Below are positions 1 to 5,825 of a stretch of DNA of 6,015 nucleotides, one piece after another (the first letter of the stretch is position 1; every line of letters starts with the position of its first letter). A model generated the notes under the pieces. It was given only the letters and a program-made list of their open reading frames with translations. It was not told the DNA's origin and searched no databases. Where the stretch lies: assembly GCA_020445045.1 (NCBI GenBank), contig JAGRHI010000251.1, positions 1 through 6,015 on the forward strand, written 5' to 3'. The translations under genes and the position numbers were made by a program. The stretch is from Candidatus Competibacteraceae bacterium (GTDB taxonomy: Bacteria; Pseudomonadota; Gammaproteobacteria; Competibacterales; Competibacteraceae).

Positions 1-158
1 TGCTGTGGGATGTCAATCTGATCCTCCGCAAGGAGGAAGTACCGCCGCTGCGATTGGGCGAAGGGTCGCAGTTGGGCTGGACCACCTGGCTGACCAGCCA
101 GCCGCCGGATCGCGACGTCGATGATCTGAAGCTGGATGCCATGATCCACTGTACCTGA
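1..158 (+). CDS. tssG: Type VI secretion baseplate subunit TssG, C-terminal fragment
   Basis: TssG (also VasB/ImpH) is a cytoplasmic baseplate wedge protein of the type VI secretion system, working with TssE, TssF and TssK where the sheath and inner tube assemble. Only the last 51 codons are present (first full codon at 3, stop TGA at 156-158); the gene begins before the window. The visible tail contains LRLGEGSQLGWTTWL followed by an acidic RDVDDLKL stretch. This matches the usual TssG ending, in which a Leu-Gly-x-x-(S/T)-W-L segment is followed by an Asp-rich segment with DDL near the terminus. The complete clpV that follows supports the assignment, because tssG is commonly just upstream of tssH/clpV. 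The identification rests on a short piece plus context, so another T6SS protein is possible but unlikely. Confidence 0.8.
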   Translation, partial: LWDVNLILRKEEVPPLRLGEGSQLGWTTWLTSQPPDRDVDDLKLDAMIHCT

Positions 159-192
159 TCTTGAGGTGACGGGTTAAAGGCGACGGGTTAGG

Positions 193-237
193 GGTGAGCG
201 GTAACAGGGCCGAAGACCGGCTGGAGGCCGCCTCACC
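193..237 (+). other. Weak imperfect stem-loop in the tssG-clpV spacer
   Basis: GGTGAGCGG at 193-201 can pair with CCGCCTCACC at 228-237 if one C is bulged. The 26-base loop contains a further small GCCG/CGGC hairpin at 209-221. No T-run follows, so a classical intrinsic terminator is not supported. The spacer of 144 bp also holds two copies of GACGGGTTA (168-176 and 182-190) and a repeated CCTTGGCCTT (241-250 and 255-264). It could be an mRNA structure between two T6SS genes or chance folding of GC-rich sequence; I see no gene here. Confidence 0.25.
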
Positions 238-288
238 TGACCTTGGCCTTTATCCCTTGGCCTTGTCTGTTGACCTGTCAATGCCGCT

Positions 289-293
289 GGGAG
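289..293 (+). promoter_or_regulatory. Ribosome binding site of clpV
   Basis: GGGAG lies 9 bases before the ATG at 303. It supports starting clpV there rather than at the in-frame TTG at 243, which would add 20 residues that do not look like the ClpV N-domain. Confidence 0.6.
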
Positions 294-302
294 TCTGAAC
301 CT

Positions 303-2987
303 ATGGCCGAAATCAGTCGCGTCACCGCATTCGGTAAGCTGAATAGTCTGGGCTATAAAGCCATCGAAAGCGCCACCGTTTTCTGCAAGCTGCGCGGTAA
401 TCCTTATGTGGAACTGGTGCACTGGCTGCATCAAATCCTGCAATTGCAGGATTCGGACCTGCACCGGATCATCCAACACTTCAGTTTGAATCCGTCGCGG
501 CTGGCCAAGGATTTCACCGAGGCGTTGGACCGGCTGCCGCGCGGCTCGACTTCGATTTCTGACCTGTCCTCCCATGTCGATGCGGCGGTGGAAAACGGCT
601 GGGTGTGCGCGACCCTGATGTTCAAGGACTCCCAAGTACGCACCGGGCACCTGCTGGTCGGGATGCTGCGGACGCCGGACCTGCGCAACGTGCTGCTGGC
701 CATCTCGCGCGAATTCGACAAGATCAAGCTGGACGAACTGGGCGACCGGTTTAACGATATCGTCGCCGCCTCGCCGGAAACCGGGTTGCGCGCCTCGGAT
801 GGTTCTCAGGTCGGTGGCGGCGCGGCGCCCGGCGAGGCCAGCGAAGCCGTGGCGCCAGCACAGATGGGCAAGCAGGAAGCCTTGCAACGCTTTTCGGTGG
901 ATCTGACCGAACGGGCGCGCAAGGGCGAACTGGACCCCATCGTCGGCCGTGACGAGGAAATCCGCCAGATCGTCGATATTCTGATGCGCCGCCGCCAGAA
1001 CAACCCGATCCTGACGGGCGAGGCCGGCGTGGGCAAGACGGCGGTGGTGGAAGGTTTCGCCCAGCGTATCGCGTCCGGGGACGTGCCGCCGCCGCTCAAG
1101 GACGTGACGTTGCGAGTGCTGGATGTGGGTCTGCTGCAAGCCGGCGCCAGCATGAAAGGTGAGTTCGAGAACCGGTTGCGGCAGGTGATCGACGAAGTCC
1201 ACTCCTCCCCCAAGCCGATCATTCTGTTCATCGACGAGGCCCATACCCTGATTGGCGCCGGCGGCGCGGCTGGCACCGGCGACGCCGCCAACCTGCTCAA
1301 GCCAGCATTGGCGCGCGGTAAATTGCGCACCATCGCCGCCACCACCTGGGCCGAATACAAGAAGCACATCGAAAAAGATCCCGCGCTAACCCGCCGCTTC
1401 CAAGTGGTGCAGGTCGGCGAGCCCAGCGAGGAAAAAACCATCCTGATGATGCGTGGCATGGCCTCGACCATGGAGCAGCATCACCGAGTGCAGATTCTTG
1501 ATGAGGCGCTGGAGGCGGCGGTCAAGCTGTCGCATCGCTACATCCCGGCCCGGCAGTTGCCGGACAAGGCGGTCAGTCTGCTGGATACCGCCAGCGCCCG
1601 GGTGGCGATCAGTCTGCACGCGGTGCCGGCCGAGGTCGAGGATTGCCGCCGCCGCATCGAAGGGCTGAACACCGAACTGGAGATCATCGGTCGCGAGACG
1701 GCGGTCGGTATCGATACCGCCCAGCGTCAGGCCGATGCCACCGAGAAATTGCAGGCCGAGCAAGTACGATTGGGAGAACTGGAGGCTCGTTGGCAGGAAG
1801 AAAAAGGCGTGGTGGATCAGATCCTGGAACTGCGCGCCAAGTTGCGTGGAGATGGTGGCGCGGTGGAAACGGAGGCCGCGGCCGAACCCGACCCGCAACG
1901 GCAGACCTGGCTGGAGGAGCTGAAGGATCTCCAAACCCGACTGCACGAATTGCAGGGTGAAACGCCGCTGATTCTGCCTAGCGTGGACGCTCAGGCGGTG
2001 GCCTCCGTGGTTGCCGACTGGACCGGCATTCCGGTCGGGCGCATGGTCAAGAACGAAATCGAAACCGTGCTCAAGCTAGCCGACATCATCAACCGCCGCA
2101 TCATCGGTCAACGCCATGCCCTGGATATGATCGCCCGGCGGATTCAGACCTCACGCGCCGCCTTGGACAACCCCAGCAAGCCGATCGGCGTGTTCATGTT
2201 GGCCGGCCCGTCCGGGGTGGGCAAGACCGAGACGGCGCTGGCGCTGGCCGAGGCGCTGTACGGCGGCGAGCAGAACGTCATCACCATCAACATGAGCGAG
2301 TTCCAGGAAGCGCACACCGTTTCCACTCTCAAGGGCGCGCCGCCGGGCTATGTCGGCTACGGCGAGGGTGGGGTGCTGACCGAGGCGGTGCGCCGCCGGC
2401 CCTACAGTGTGGTGCTGCTGGACGAGGTGGAAAAGGCCCATCACGACGTACACGAAATCTTCTTCCAGGTATTCGACAAGGGATGGATGGAGGACGGCGA
2501 AGGGCGGCACATCGATTTCAAGAACACTCTGATCCTGCTGACCACCAACGTCGGTACCGATTTGATCATGGGCATGTGCAAGGACCCGGACTTGTTGCCC
2601 GATCCCGATGGCTTGGCCAAGGCACTGCGGGAGCCGTTGCTCAAGGTATTTCCGCCGGCACTGCTGGGCCGGTTGGTGACGATTCCCTATTACCCGCTTA
2701 GTGACGAGATGATCGGCGATATCGTGCGCCTGCAACTGGGACGGATTCAGAAACGGGTTTTGGAGAACCACAAGGTTCCGCTCGACTACGACGACGAGGT
2801 GGTCAAGCTGATCGTCAGCCGCTGCACGGAGCTTGAGAGCGGTGGGCGAATGGTGGACGCCATTTTGACCAATACCGTGTTGCCGGCGATCAGTCAGGAA
2901 TTTCTGAATCGGATGGTGGAAGGCCAGCCGGTTTCACGGGTGCGGATTAAGGTCGTGGATGGGGAGTTTGGTTTCGAGTTCGAGTAA
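303..2987 (+). CDS. clpV: Type VI secretion AAA+ ATPase ClpV (TssH)
   Basis: ClpV is a hexameric cytoplasmic Hsp100-type unfoldase. It binds the contracted TssB/TssC sheath and threads it through its pore to recycle subunits for new firing. The product is 894 aa, close to the usual family length. Residues 1-160 form the N-domain, with the typical FGKLN and CKLRGNPYVELVHW segments used in sheath recognition by the family. A Gly/Ala-rich linker follows (about 161-190). The first ATPase module has Walker A GEAGVGKT (239-246), pore loop GASMKGEFE (from 281), Walker B IDEAHT (310-315, Glu312) and arginines in LTRRF (364-365). A short coiled-coil middle domain spans about 436-550. The second module has Walker A GPSGVGKT (635-642), pore loop GYVGYGEGG (682-690) and Walker B LLDEVEKAH (Asp707, Glu708). 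The C-terminal sensor-2 region has GGRMVDAIL. No key residue appears missing. The shortened middle domain and N-domain separate it from the disaggregase ClpB. Confidence 0.97.
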   Translation: MAEISRVTAFGKLNSLGYKAIESATVFCKLRGNPYVELVHWLHQILQLQDSDLHRIIQHFSLNPSRLAKDFTEALDRLPRGSTSISDLSSHVDAAVENGWVCATLMFKDSQVRTGHLLVGMLRTPDLRNVLLAISREFDKIKLDELGDRFNDIVAASPETGLRASDGSQVGGGAAPGEASEAVAPAQMGKQEALQRFSVDLTERARKGELDPIVGRDEEIRQIVDILMRRRQNNPILTGEAGVGKTAVVEGFAQRIASGDVPPPLKDVTLRVLDVGLLQAGASMKGEFENRLRQVIDEVHSSPKPIILFIDEAHTLIGAGGAAGTGDAANLLKPALARGKLRTIAATTWAEYKKHIEKDPALTRRFQVVQVGEPSEEKTILMMRGMASTMEQHHRVQILDEALEAAVKLSHRYIPARQLPDKAVSLLDTASARVAISLHAVPAEVEDCRRRIEGLNTELEIIGRETAVGIDTAQRQADATEKLQAEQVRLGELEARWQEEKGVVDQILELRAKLRGDGGAVETEAAAEPDPQRQTWLEELKDLQTRLHELQGETPLILPSVDAQAVASVVADWTGIPVGRMVKNEIETVLKLADIINRRIIGQRHALDMIARRIQTSRAALDNPSKPIGVFMLAGPSGVGKTETALALAEALYGGEQNVITINMSEFQEAHTVSTLKGAPPGYVGYGEGGVLTEAVRRRPYSVVLLDEVEKAHHDVHEIFFQVFDKGWMEDGEGRHIDFKNTLILLTTNVGTDLIMGMCKDPDLLPDPDGLAKALREPLLKVFPPALLGRLVTIPYYPLSDEMIGDIVRLQLGRIQKRVLENHKVPLDYDDEVVKLIVSRCTELESGGRMVDAILTNTVLPAISQEFLNRMVEGQPVSRVRIKVVDGEFGFEFE

Positions 2988-3005
2988 GAGAAGCAGGCTG
3001 AAGTG

Positions 3006-3048
3006 AACCGGTCCAGAATAAGCGGCAGGGATTCATTCTGGATCGGTT
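3006..3048 (+). terminator. Stem-loop downstream of clpV, possible terminator
   Basis: AACCGGTCCAGAAT (3006-3019) pairs along its full 14 bases with ATTCTGGATCGGTT (3035-3048), with one G-U pair, across a 15-base loop. It begins 18 bases after the clpV stop. The following ATCGATTCTTATAT is only mildly T-rich, so it is not a textbook intrinsic terminator. It may instead stabilise the clpV mRNA 3' end or be a protein-binding palindrome. A 14-bp arm match is unlikely by chance in so short a spacer. Confidence 0.5.
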
Positions 3049-3135
3049 ATCGATTCTTATATGGTTGGTTGGCATGAAAATATCGTATTGAATAGGGATT
3101 GAATTGGATTGGCATTGATCGTGCATCTCTTGGGA

Positions 3136-3163
3136 TTGACTTTTCTGGAGGTGTGTTTATGGT
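3136..3163 (+). promoter_or_regulatory. Possible sigma-70 promoter for the accessory genes
   Basis: TTGACT (3136-3141; five of six consensus -35 bases) is followed after 16 bp by TATGGT (3158-3163; four of six consensus -10 bases). A start near 3170 would give a leader of roughly 75 bases before the ATG at 3244. AT-rich sequence produces such matches easily, and the mini-ORF signal at 3147-3173 overlaps this site; both cannot act on the same transcript. Confidence 0.3.
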
Positions 3164-3173
3164 GAAATTTTAA
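3147..3173 (+). other. Ribosome binding site with four-codon mini-ORF (M-V-K-F-stop)
   Basis: GGAGG at 3147-3151 is followed after 7 bases by ATG (3159), then GTG AAA TTT TAA. The initiation signal is good, but the frame closes after four codons. It could be a minimal leader ORF, the remnant start of a decayed gene, or chance. No in-frame continuation is visible after the stop. Confidence 0.25.
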
Positions 3174-3243
3174 ATTCGAAATGGGTGATTCATGTTCCAA
3201 AATAGCATTTAATCAATCCAATCTTCTCTAAAGGAGATTCTGC

Positions 3244-3738
3244 ATGATCGCCATTCCCCAACCAGCCATGGCTTTAAATTCCGAAGATGCGCCTGGGCCA
3301 CATTATAAGATGTGGAATACATGGGAAATTCCAAGAAGTGAGGAACCAGATCATATTTTAAAGTGGACGGCTACAGTAGCAAAATCTGCTCCCGGTGGTA
3401 AGTTGAAGGCGTTGATTATTAATTGCCATGGATCACCTGCAAGCTTGGGTCTTGGCAAGGGCATTAGTTGGGGTCAGTTAAGCTTATTTTCAAATATATC
3501 AGGCTTGGTGGATGAGATTTATATCGTGGCTTGTAACGTCGTTTCCTTCACGGGGGCTAAGGATGGCAATCTCTTCTGTAGTGCCATGGCAAAGACTGCT
3601 AAGGCCTACGTATACGCCTCAAATGAAAGCCAGACCACTGGTCTTTGGCCCTATATACCTTATGGCAAGATTGATGGTTTTGAAGGAAAGGTTTGGAAAT
3701 GGCACCCGGATGGGTCGAATGAGCTAACTCCTCTGTAA
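3244..3738 (+). CDS. Putative caspase-like cysteine peptidase, small accessory protein
   Basis: This 164-aa protein is not a family I can name with certainty. Two motifs stand out: a hydrophobic strand ending in NCHGS (His62-Gly63) and a second strand ending in YIVACN (Cys97), 35 residues later. A further strand AYVYASNES follows (121-129), then TTG. His-Gly at the end of one strand and a small residue-Cys at the end of the next is the dyad layout of caspase/gingipain/CHAT-type (clan CD) folds. The segment HGSPASLGLG resembles DUF4347-type sequences. I see no signal peptide, membrane segment or other domain, so it is probably cytoplasmic or exported by a non-Sec route. The start is supported by AAGGAG at 3231-3236, 7 bases upstream, and an in-frame TAA at 3229. 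Base composition (about 46% G+C) and AT-ending codons differ from clpV, suggesting recent transfer. Its position behind clpV makes a T6SS effector one possibility, but this is inference; a regulatory or defence protease is an alternative. Confidence 0.85.
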   Translation: MIAIPQPAMALNSEDAPGPHYKMWNTWEIPRSEEPDHILKWTATVAKSAPGGKLKALIINCHGSPASLGLGKGISWGQLSLFSNISGLVDEIYIVACNVVSFTGAKDGNLFCSAMAKTAKAYVYASNESQTTGLWPYIPYGKIDGFEGKVWKWHPDGSNELTPL

Positions 3739-3765
3739 AGAGCTATTAGCCACTAAGTTGTCGCC

Positions 3766-3770
3766 GGAGA
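3766..3770 (+). promoter_or_regulatory. Ribosome binding site fixing a GTG start
   Basis: GGAGA lies 7 bases before GTG at 3778. In-frame TAA (3754) and TGA (3772) just upstream block any longer start, and the alternative ATG at 3799 lacks a comparable site. Confidence 0.6.
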
Positions 3771-3777
3771 CTGAAAC

Positions 3778-4446
3778 GTGAGACTGGATGAGTTCGAGAT
3801 GCCGAGTAGTGAAGGCGAAAGCGCTTATCTGTTCAAATGGACCGGCGTCTACGCGGGATTTTTCAAGAATGACCGGTTGTTCGACAGATTTGGACGCTAT
3901 CTAGGTTGGCGCGACGCACAAGGTTCCGTGTGGAAGTATGACGGAGAATGGCTCGGTCATGTCGTCGAACAGAATTACCTGGCGCGCGACCCGCGGGCGC
4001 TGTCCCAACGACGACCACCCCAGGTGCCTCCGGTACCGGCACAACCGCCGATGCCACCCGCGCCGCGAGTAGCGCGGGCAGTGCGGCCGAACTGTTGCGA
4101 CCCACTGGAAGCTTTGCTGCGGATGCCGGCGTCGGAGGAATTGATTGGCGAGTGGTATTCCGACGACGAAAGCCTACGGTTGAGCGAGGATGGTTCTTTT
4201 CAGTGGACGGCGATGGAATCGGCAACGGAAGCCGTCGGTCGCTGGGAGTTGCGCGGACCGGAGTTGTTGCTGTGCTGGGAAGACATCGAAGAACCGGAAC
4301 GAATTTACTGGGTGATCGAATTCAGCGGGGATTCGCTGTTGCTGCGCTGGATGAGAAAAACCGGCCGCAGCCTGCCCTTCTGGCTGCATCGCCGGACTGT
4401 TCAACCGGACATTCGGGACGATGCCGATGAATCGCAAGCAACGTAG
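3778..4446 (+). CDS. Two-domain beta protein: Gly-repeat (beta-flower-like) plus lipocalin-like domain
   Basis: This 222-aa protein has no function I can assign. Residues 17-72 show three similar units of a hydrophobic-Gly pair, a strand, and then Phe/Tyr-x-Gly, with the key glycines at 27, 43 and 60 (YAGFF, YLGWRD, WLGHVV). This resembles the small '4-fold beta flower' domain. A proline-rich linker (about 80-97) follows. Residues 119-206 start with LIGEWYSDDESLRLSEDG and continue with a G-x-W strand (154-156), LLLCWED, IEFSGDSLLLRW and a closing HRR. This is the pattern of a lipocalin-like single barrel that often senses or binds small ligands. There is no signal peptide, so it is probably cytoplasmic. 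It starts 39 bases after the peptidase-like gene and overlaps the start of the TPR gene by 20 bases. It could be an immunity or adaptor protein for its upstream neighbour, or simply an unrelated accessory protein. Confidence 0.85.
   Translation: MRLDEFEMPSSEGESAYLFKWTGVYAGFFKNDRLFDRFGRYLGWRDAQGSVWKYDGEWLGHVVEQNYLARDPRALSQRRPPQVPPVPAQPPMPPAPRVARAVRPNCCDPLEALLRMPASEELIGEWYSDDESLRLSEDGSFQWTAMESATEAVGRWELRGPELLLCWEDIEEPERIYWVIEFSGDSLLLRWMRKTGRSLPFWLHRRTVQPDIRDDADESQAT
4415..4418 (+). promoter_or_regulatory. Weak ribosome binding site choosing the second ATG
   Basis: GGGA is 8 bases before ATG at 4427 but only 2 bases before ATG at 4421. Spacing therefore favours 4427, which also gives the recognisable MNRKQRRA beginning. 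The site lies inside the upstream coding region, which fits translational coupling. Confidence 0.45.
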
Positions 4447-5815
4447 GGCGCTCGCCGGCGCGGCGCGGTCGGATGTTCCCGCCAGCGAAGCACAACGAGT
4501 CGAGCAGGCGATCGCCCTGCACCGACAGGGGCAACTCGACGCGGCGGAAGCGCTTTACCGTCAGATACTGCGCCGGAATCCGCGGCAGGTCGACGCCCTG
4601 CATTTTCTGGGGGTGCTCGCCGCGCAACGGCGTGAAAACGACGGCGCCGTCAGGCTGATCCGCCAAGCGCTCGAACTGAACCCGCGCTATGCGGACGCGC
4701 ATAGCAATTTGGGCAATGTGCTGGCCGCCATGGAGCGCTTCGATGAGGCGGCGGCGGCCTATCGCCAGGCCATCGAGCTGGCGCCCGGTAATTTCGGTGC
4801 CCACTGCAATCTCGGCATCATGCTACGGCGGTCCGGCCGGTTCGAGGAAGCGGTGGCCGCTTGCCAGCAGGTACTTGCCTTGAATCCGCGACTGGCGGAG
4901 GTTCATCTCAATCTGGGCAAGGCGCTGGTCGCGCTGGAACGCCATGAAGAAGCGATGGCCGCGTTCCGCGAGGCGATCCGCTTGCGACCCGGCCAGGCGT
5001 CCGCCTACAAGAGTCTGGGCATGTTGTTGTACCGGCTTAATCGCAGCGAGGAAGCCGCCGAGCTGTTTCGGGGTTGGCTGGAGCAGGACCCGGCCAACCC
5101 GGTTGCTCGACATCTGCTGGCGGCCCATTCCGGGCGTGCCGCGCCAGCCCGGGCGGCGGACGATTATGTCCAGGAATTGTTCGACGGCATGGCCGACAGC
5201 TTCGACGACCATTTGCATCGGCTGGACTATCGGGCGCCGGACTTGATTGCTGGGGAAATCGGTACGACGCTGGGCGCGCCGACCCAGTCGCTGGAGGTGT
5301 TGGATGCCGGTTGCGGCACGGGGCTTTGTGGGCCGCTGTTGCGTCCTTACGCCCGCCGCTTGATCGGAGTCGATTTGTCGCCGCGCATGGTGGAGCGCGC
5401 GCGAGCGCGGGGGGATTACGACGAATTGGCGGTCGCGGAGTTGACCGCGTTCCTCGCCGCCCGACCCGTGTCCCATGACCTGATCGTGTCGGCGGATACG
5501 CTGGTTTATTTTGGCGATCTAGGGCCGGTGTTGGCCGCCGCCGCCGCCGCCCTGCGACCCGAAGGTTGGCTGGCGTTTACCGTGGAGCGTGGCGAGGAGG
5601 GAGGAACGGAGGAATTCCGGCTCGATCGCAGCGGTCGCTACCAGCATGCCGAAGCCTATTTGCGCCGAGAACTGGTCCAGGCCGGCATGGTGGTCGAGAC
5701 TCTGGAAACCGTGGACTTGCGTCTGGAAGGTGGCCATCCGGTCGCCGGTTTCCTGGTGTTGGCGCGCAAGCCTTGGCCGGCGGCGCGGGCGGAAGCGGGA
5801 TCGAAACAAGCTTGA
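4427..5815 (+). CDS. TPR-repeat SAM-dependent methyltransferase (COG4976-like)
   Basis: The 462-aa product joins a TPR scaffold to a class I methyltransferase, as in the COG4976-type 'predicted methyltransferase (contains TPR repeat)'. It opens with MNRKQRRA, a start common in these proteins. Six 34-residue TPRs run from about 21 to 224; the N-P/R-P/D-P turns fall at 51, 85, 119, 153, 187 and 221, exactly 34 apart. A bridging segment, DYVQELFDGMADSFDDHL (246-263), leads into the catalytic domain. SAM motif I is VLDAGCGTGLCG (291-302), the acidic ribose-binding region is GVDLS (314-318), and the motif IV region is DLIVSADTLVYFGDL (351-365). Family features near the end are the GRYQHAEAYLRR and GGHPVAGFLVLA segments. 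The methyl acceptor is unknown; the TPRs probably select a protein partner. Starting six bases earlier at ATG 4421 is possible. No signal peptide is seen, so it is likely cytoplasmic. The gene overlaps its upstream neighbour by 20 bases. Confidence 0.93.
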   Translation: MNRKQRRALAGAARSDVPASEAQRVEQAIALHRQGQLDAAEALYRQILRRNPRQVDALHFLGVLAAQRRENDGAVRLIRQALELNPRYADAHSNLGNVLAAMERFDEAAAAYRQAIELAPGNFGAHCNLGIMLRRSGRFEEAVAACQQVLALNPRLAEVHLNLGKALVALERHEEAMAAFREAIRLRPGQASAYKSLGMLLYRLNRSEEAAELFRGWLEQDPANPVARHLLAAHSGRAAPARAADDYVQELFDGMADSFDDHLHRLDYRAPDLIAGEIGTTLGAPTQSLEVLDAGCGTGLCGPLLRPYARRLIGVDLSPRMVERARARGDYDELAVAELTAFLAARPVSHDLIVSADTLVYFGDLGPVLAAAAAALRPEGWLAFTVERGEEGGTEEFRLDRSGRYQHAEAYLRRELVQAGMVVETLETVDLRLEGGHPVAGFLVLARKPWPAARAEAGSKQA

Positions 5816-5820
5816 GGAGG
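5814..5820 (+). promoter_or_regulatory. Strong ribosome binding site overlapping a stop codon
   Basis: GAGGAGG starts within the TGA stop of the methyltransferase gene and sits 5 bases before GTG at 5826. This placement argues that the next gene is translated from the same mRNA. Confidence 0.65.
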
Positions 5821-5825
5821 TGCCT

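Larger units (their letters stand above)
2988..3243. other. AT-rich spacer between clpV and the peptidase-like gene
   Basis: This 256-bp stretch has no convincing gene on either strand. By eye count, 3001-3240 is about 38% G+C, far below clpV. It contains a strong stem-loop directly after clpV, several GGATTG-type repeats (for example GGGATTGA at 3095-3102 and 3132-3139), a possible promoter, a four-codon ORF with a good ribosome binding site, and the ribosome binding site of the next gene. It probably carries the end of the clpV transcript and the start of a new transcript for the accessory genes. Confidence 0.6.
3049..3777. other. Low-GC segment, likely acquired DNA
   Basis: From just after the clpV stem-loop to the start of the next gene, G+C falls to roughly 38-46% by eye count, while clpV and the TPR gene are clearly GC-rich. 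The first 60 bases of the downstream gene are also modest (29 of 60), and composition recovers strongly by 4021. No integrase, insertion sequence, tRNA or flanking repeat is visible, so the mechanism and exact edges are unknown. Confidence 0.5.

Noticed and set aside
243..302. Upstream TTG start for clpV adding 20 residues
   Set aside because: The extension does not resemble a ClpV N-terminus, and GGGAG sits correctly before the ATG at 303.
174..1367. Long minus-strand open frame (397 codons) opposite tssG-clpV spacer and clpV
   Set aside because: It is antisense to the clear clpV coding sequence, has low-complexity His/Gln/Arg-rich composition, and shows no recognisable domain; long antisense frames are expected in GC-rich genes.
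3103..3222. Nine-base inverted match ATTGGATTG / CAATCCAAT spaced about 100 bp, considered as element ends
   Set aside because: Short, low in complexity, no target duplication or transposase, and a 9-base match in this AT-rich spacer has a real chance of arising randomly.
2988..3243. CRISPR array or insertion sequence in the AT-rich spacer
   Set aside because: The GGATTG-type repeats are short and irregularly spaced, and there is no transposase fragment or regular repeat-spacer pattern.
3948..4430. Plus-strand alternative frame (160 codons) inside the 222-aa gene
   Set aside because: It shares the GC-rich middle of the real gene, is rich in Ala/Thr/Arg with no motif, and lacks a good start signal; the other frame has clear domain patterns.
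4823..5476. Minus-strand open frame (217 codons) opposite the TPR-methyltransferase
   Set aside because: The plus strand encodes exact 34-residue TPRs and SAM motifs; the antisense product has no recognisable features.
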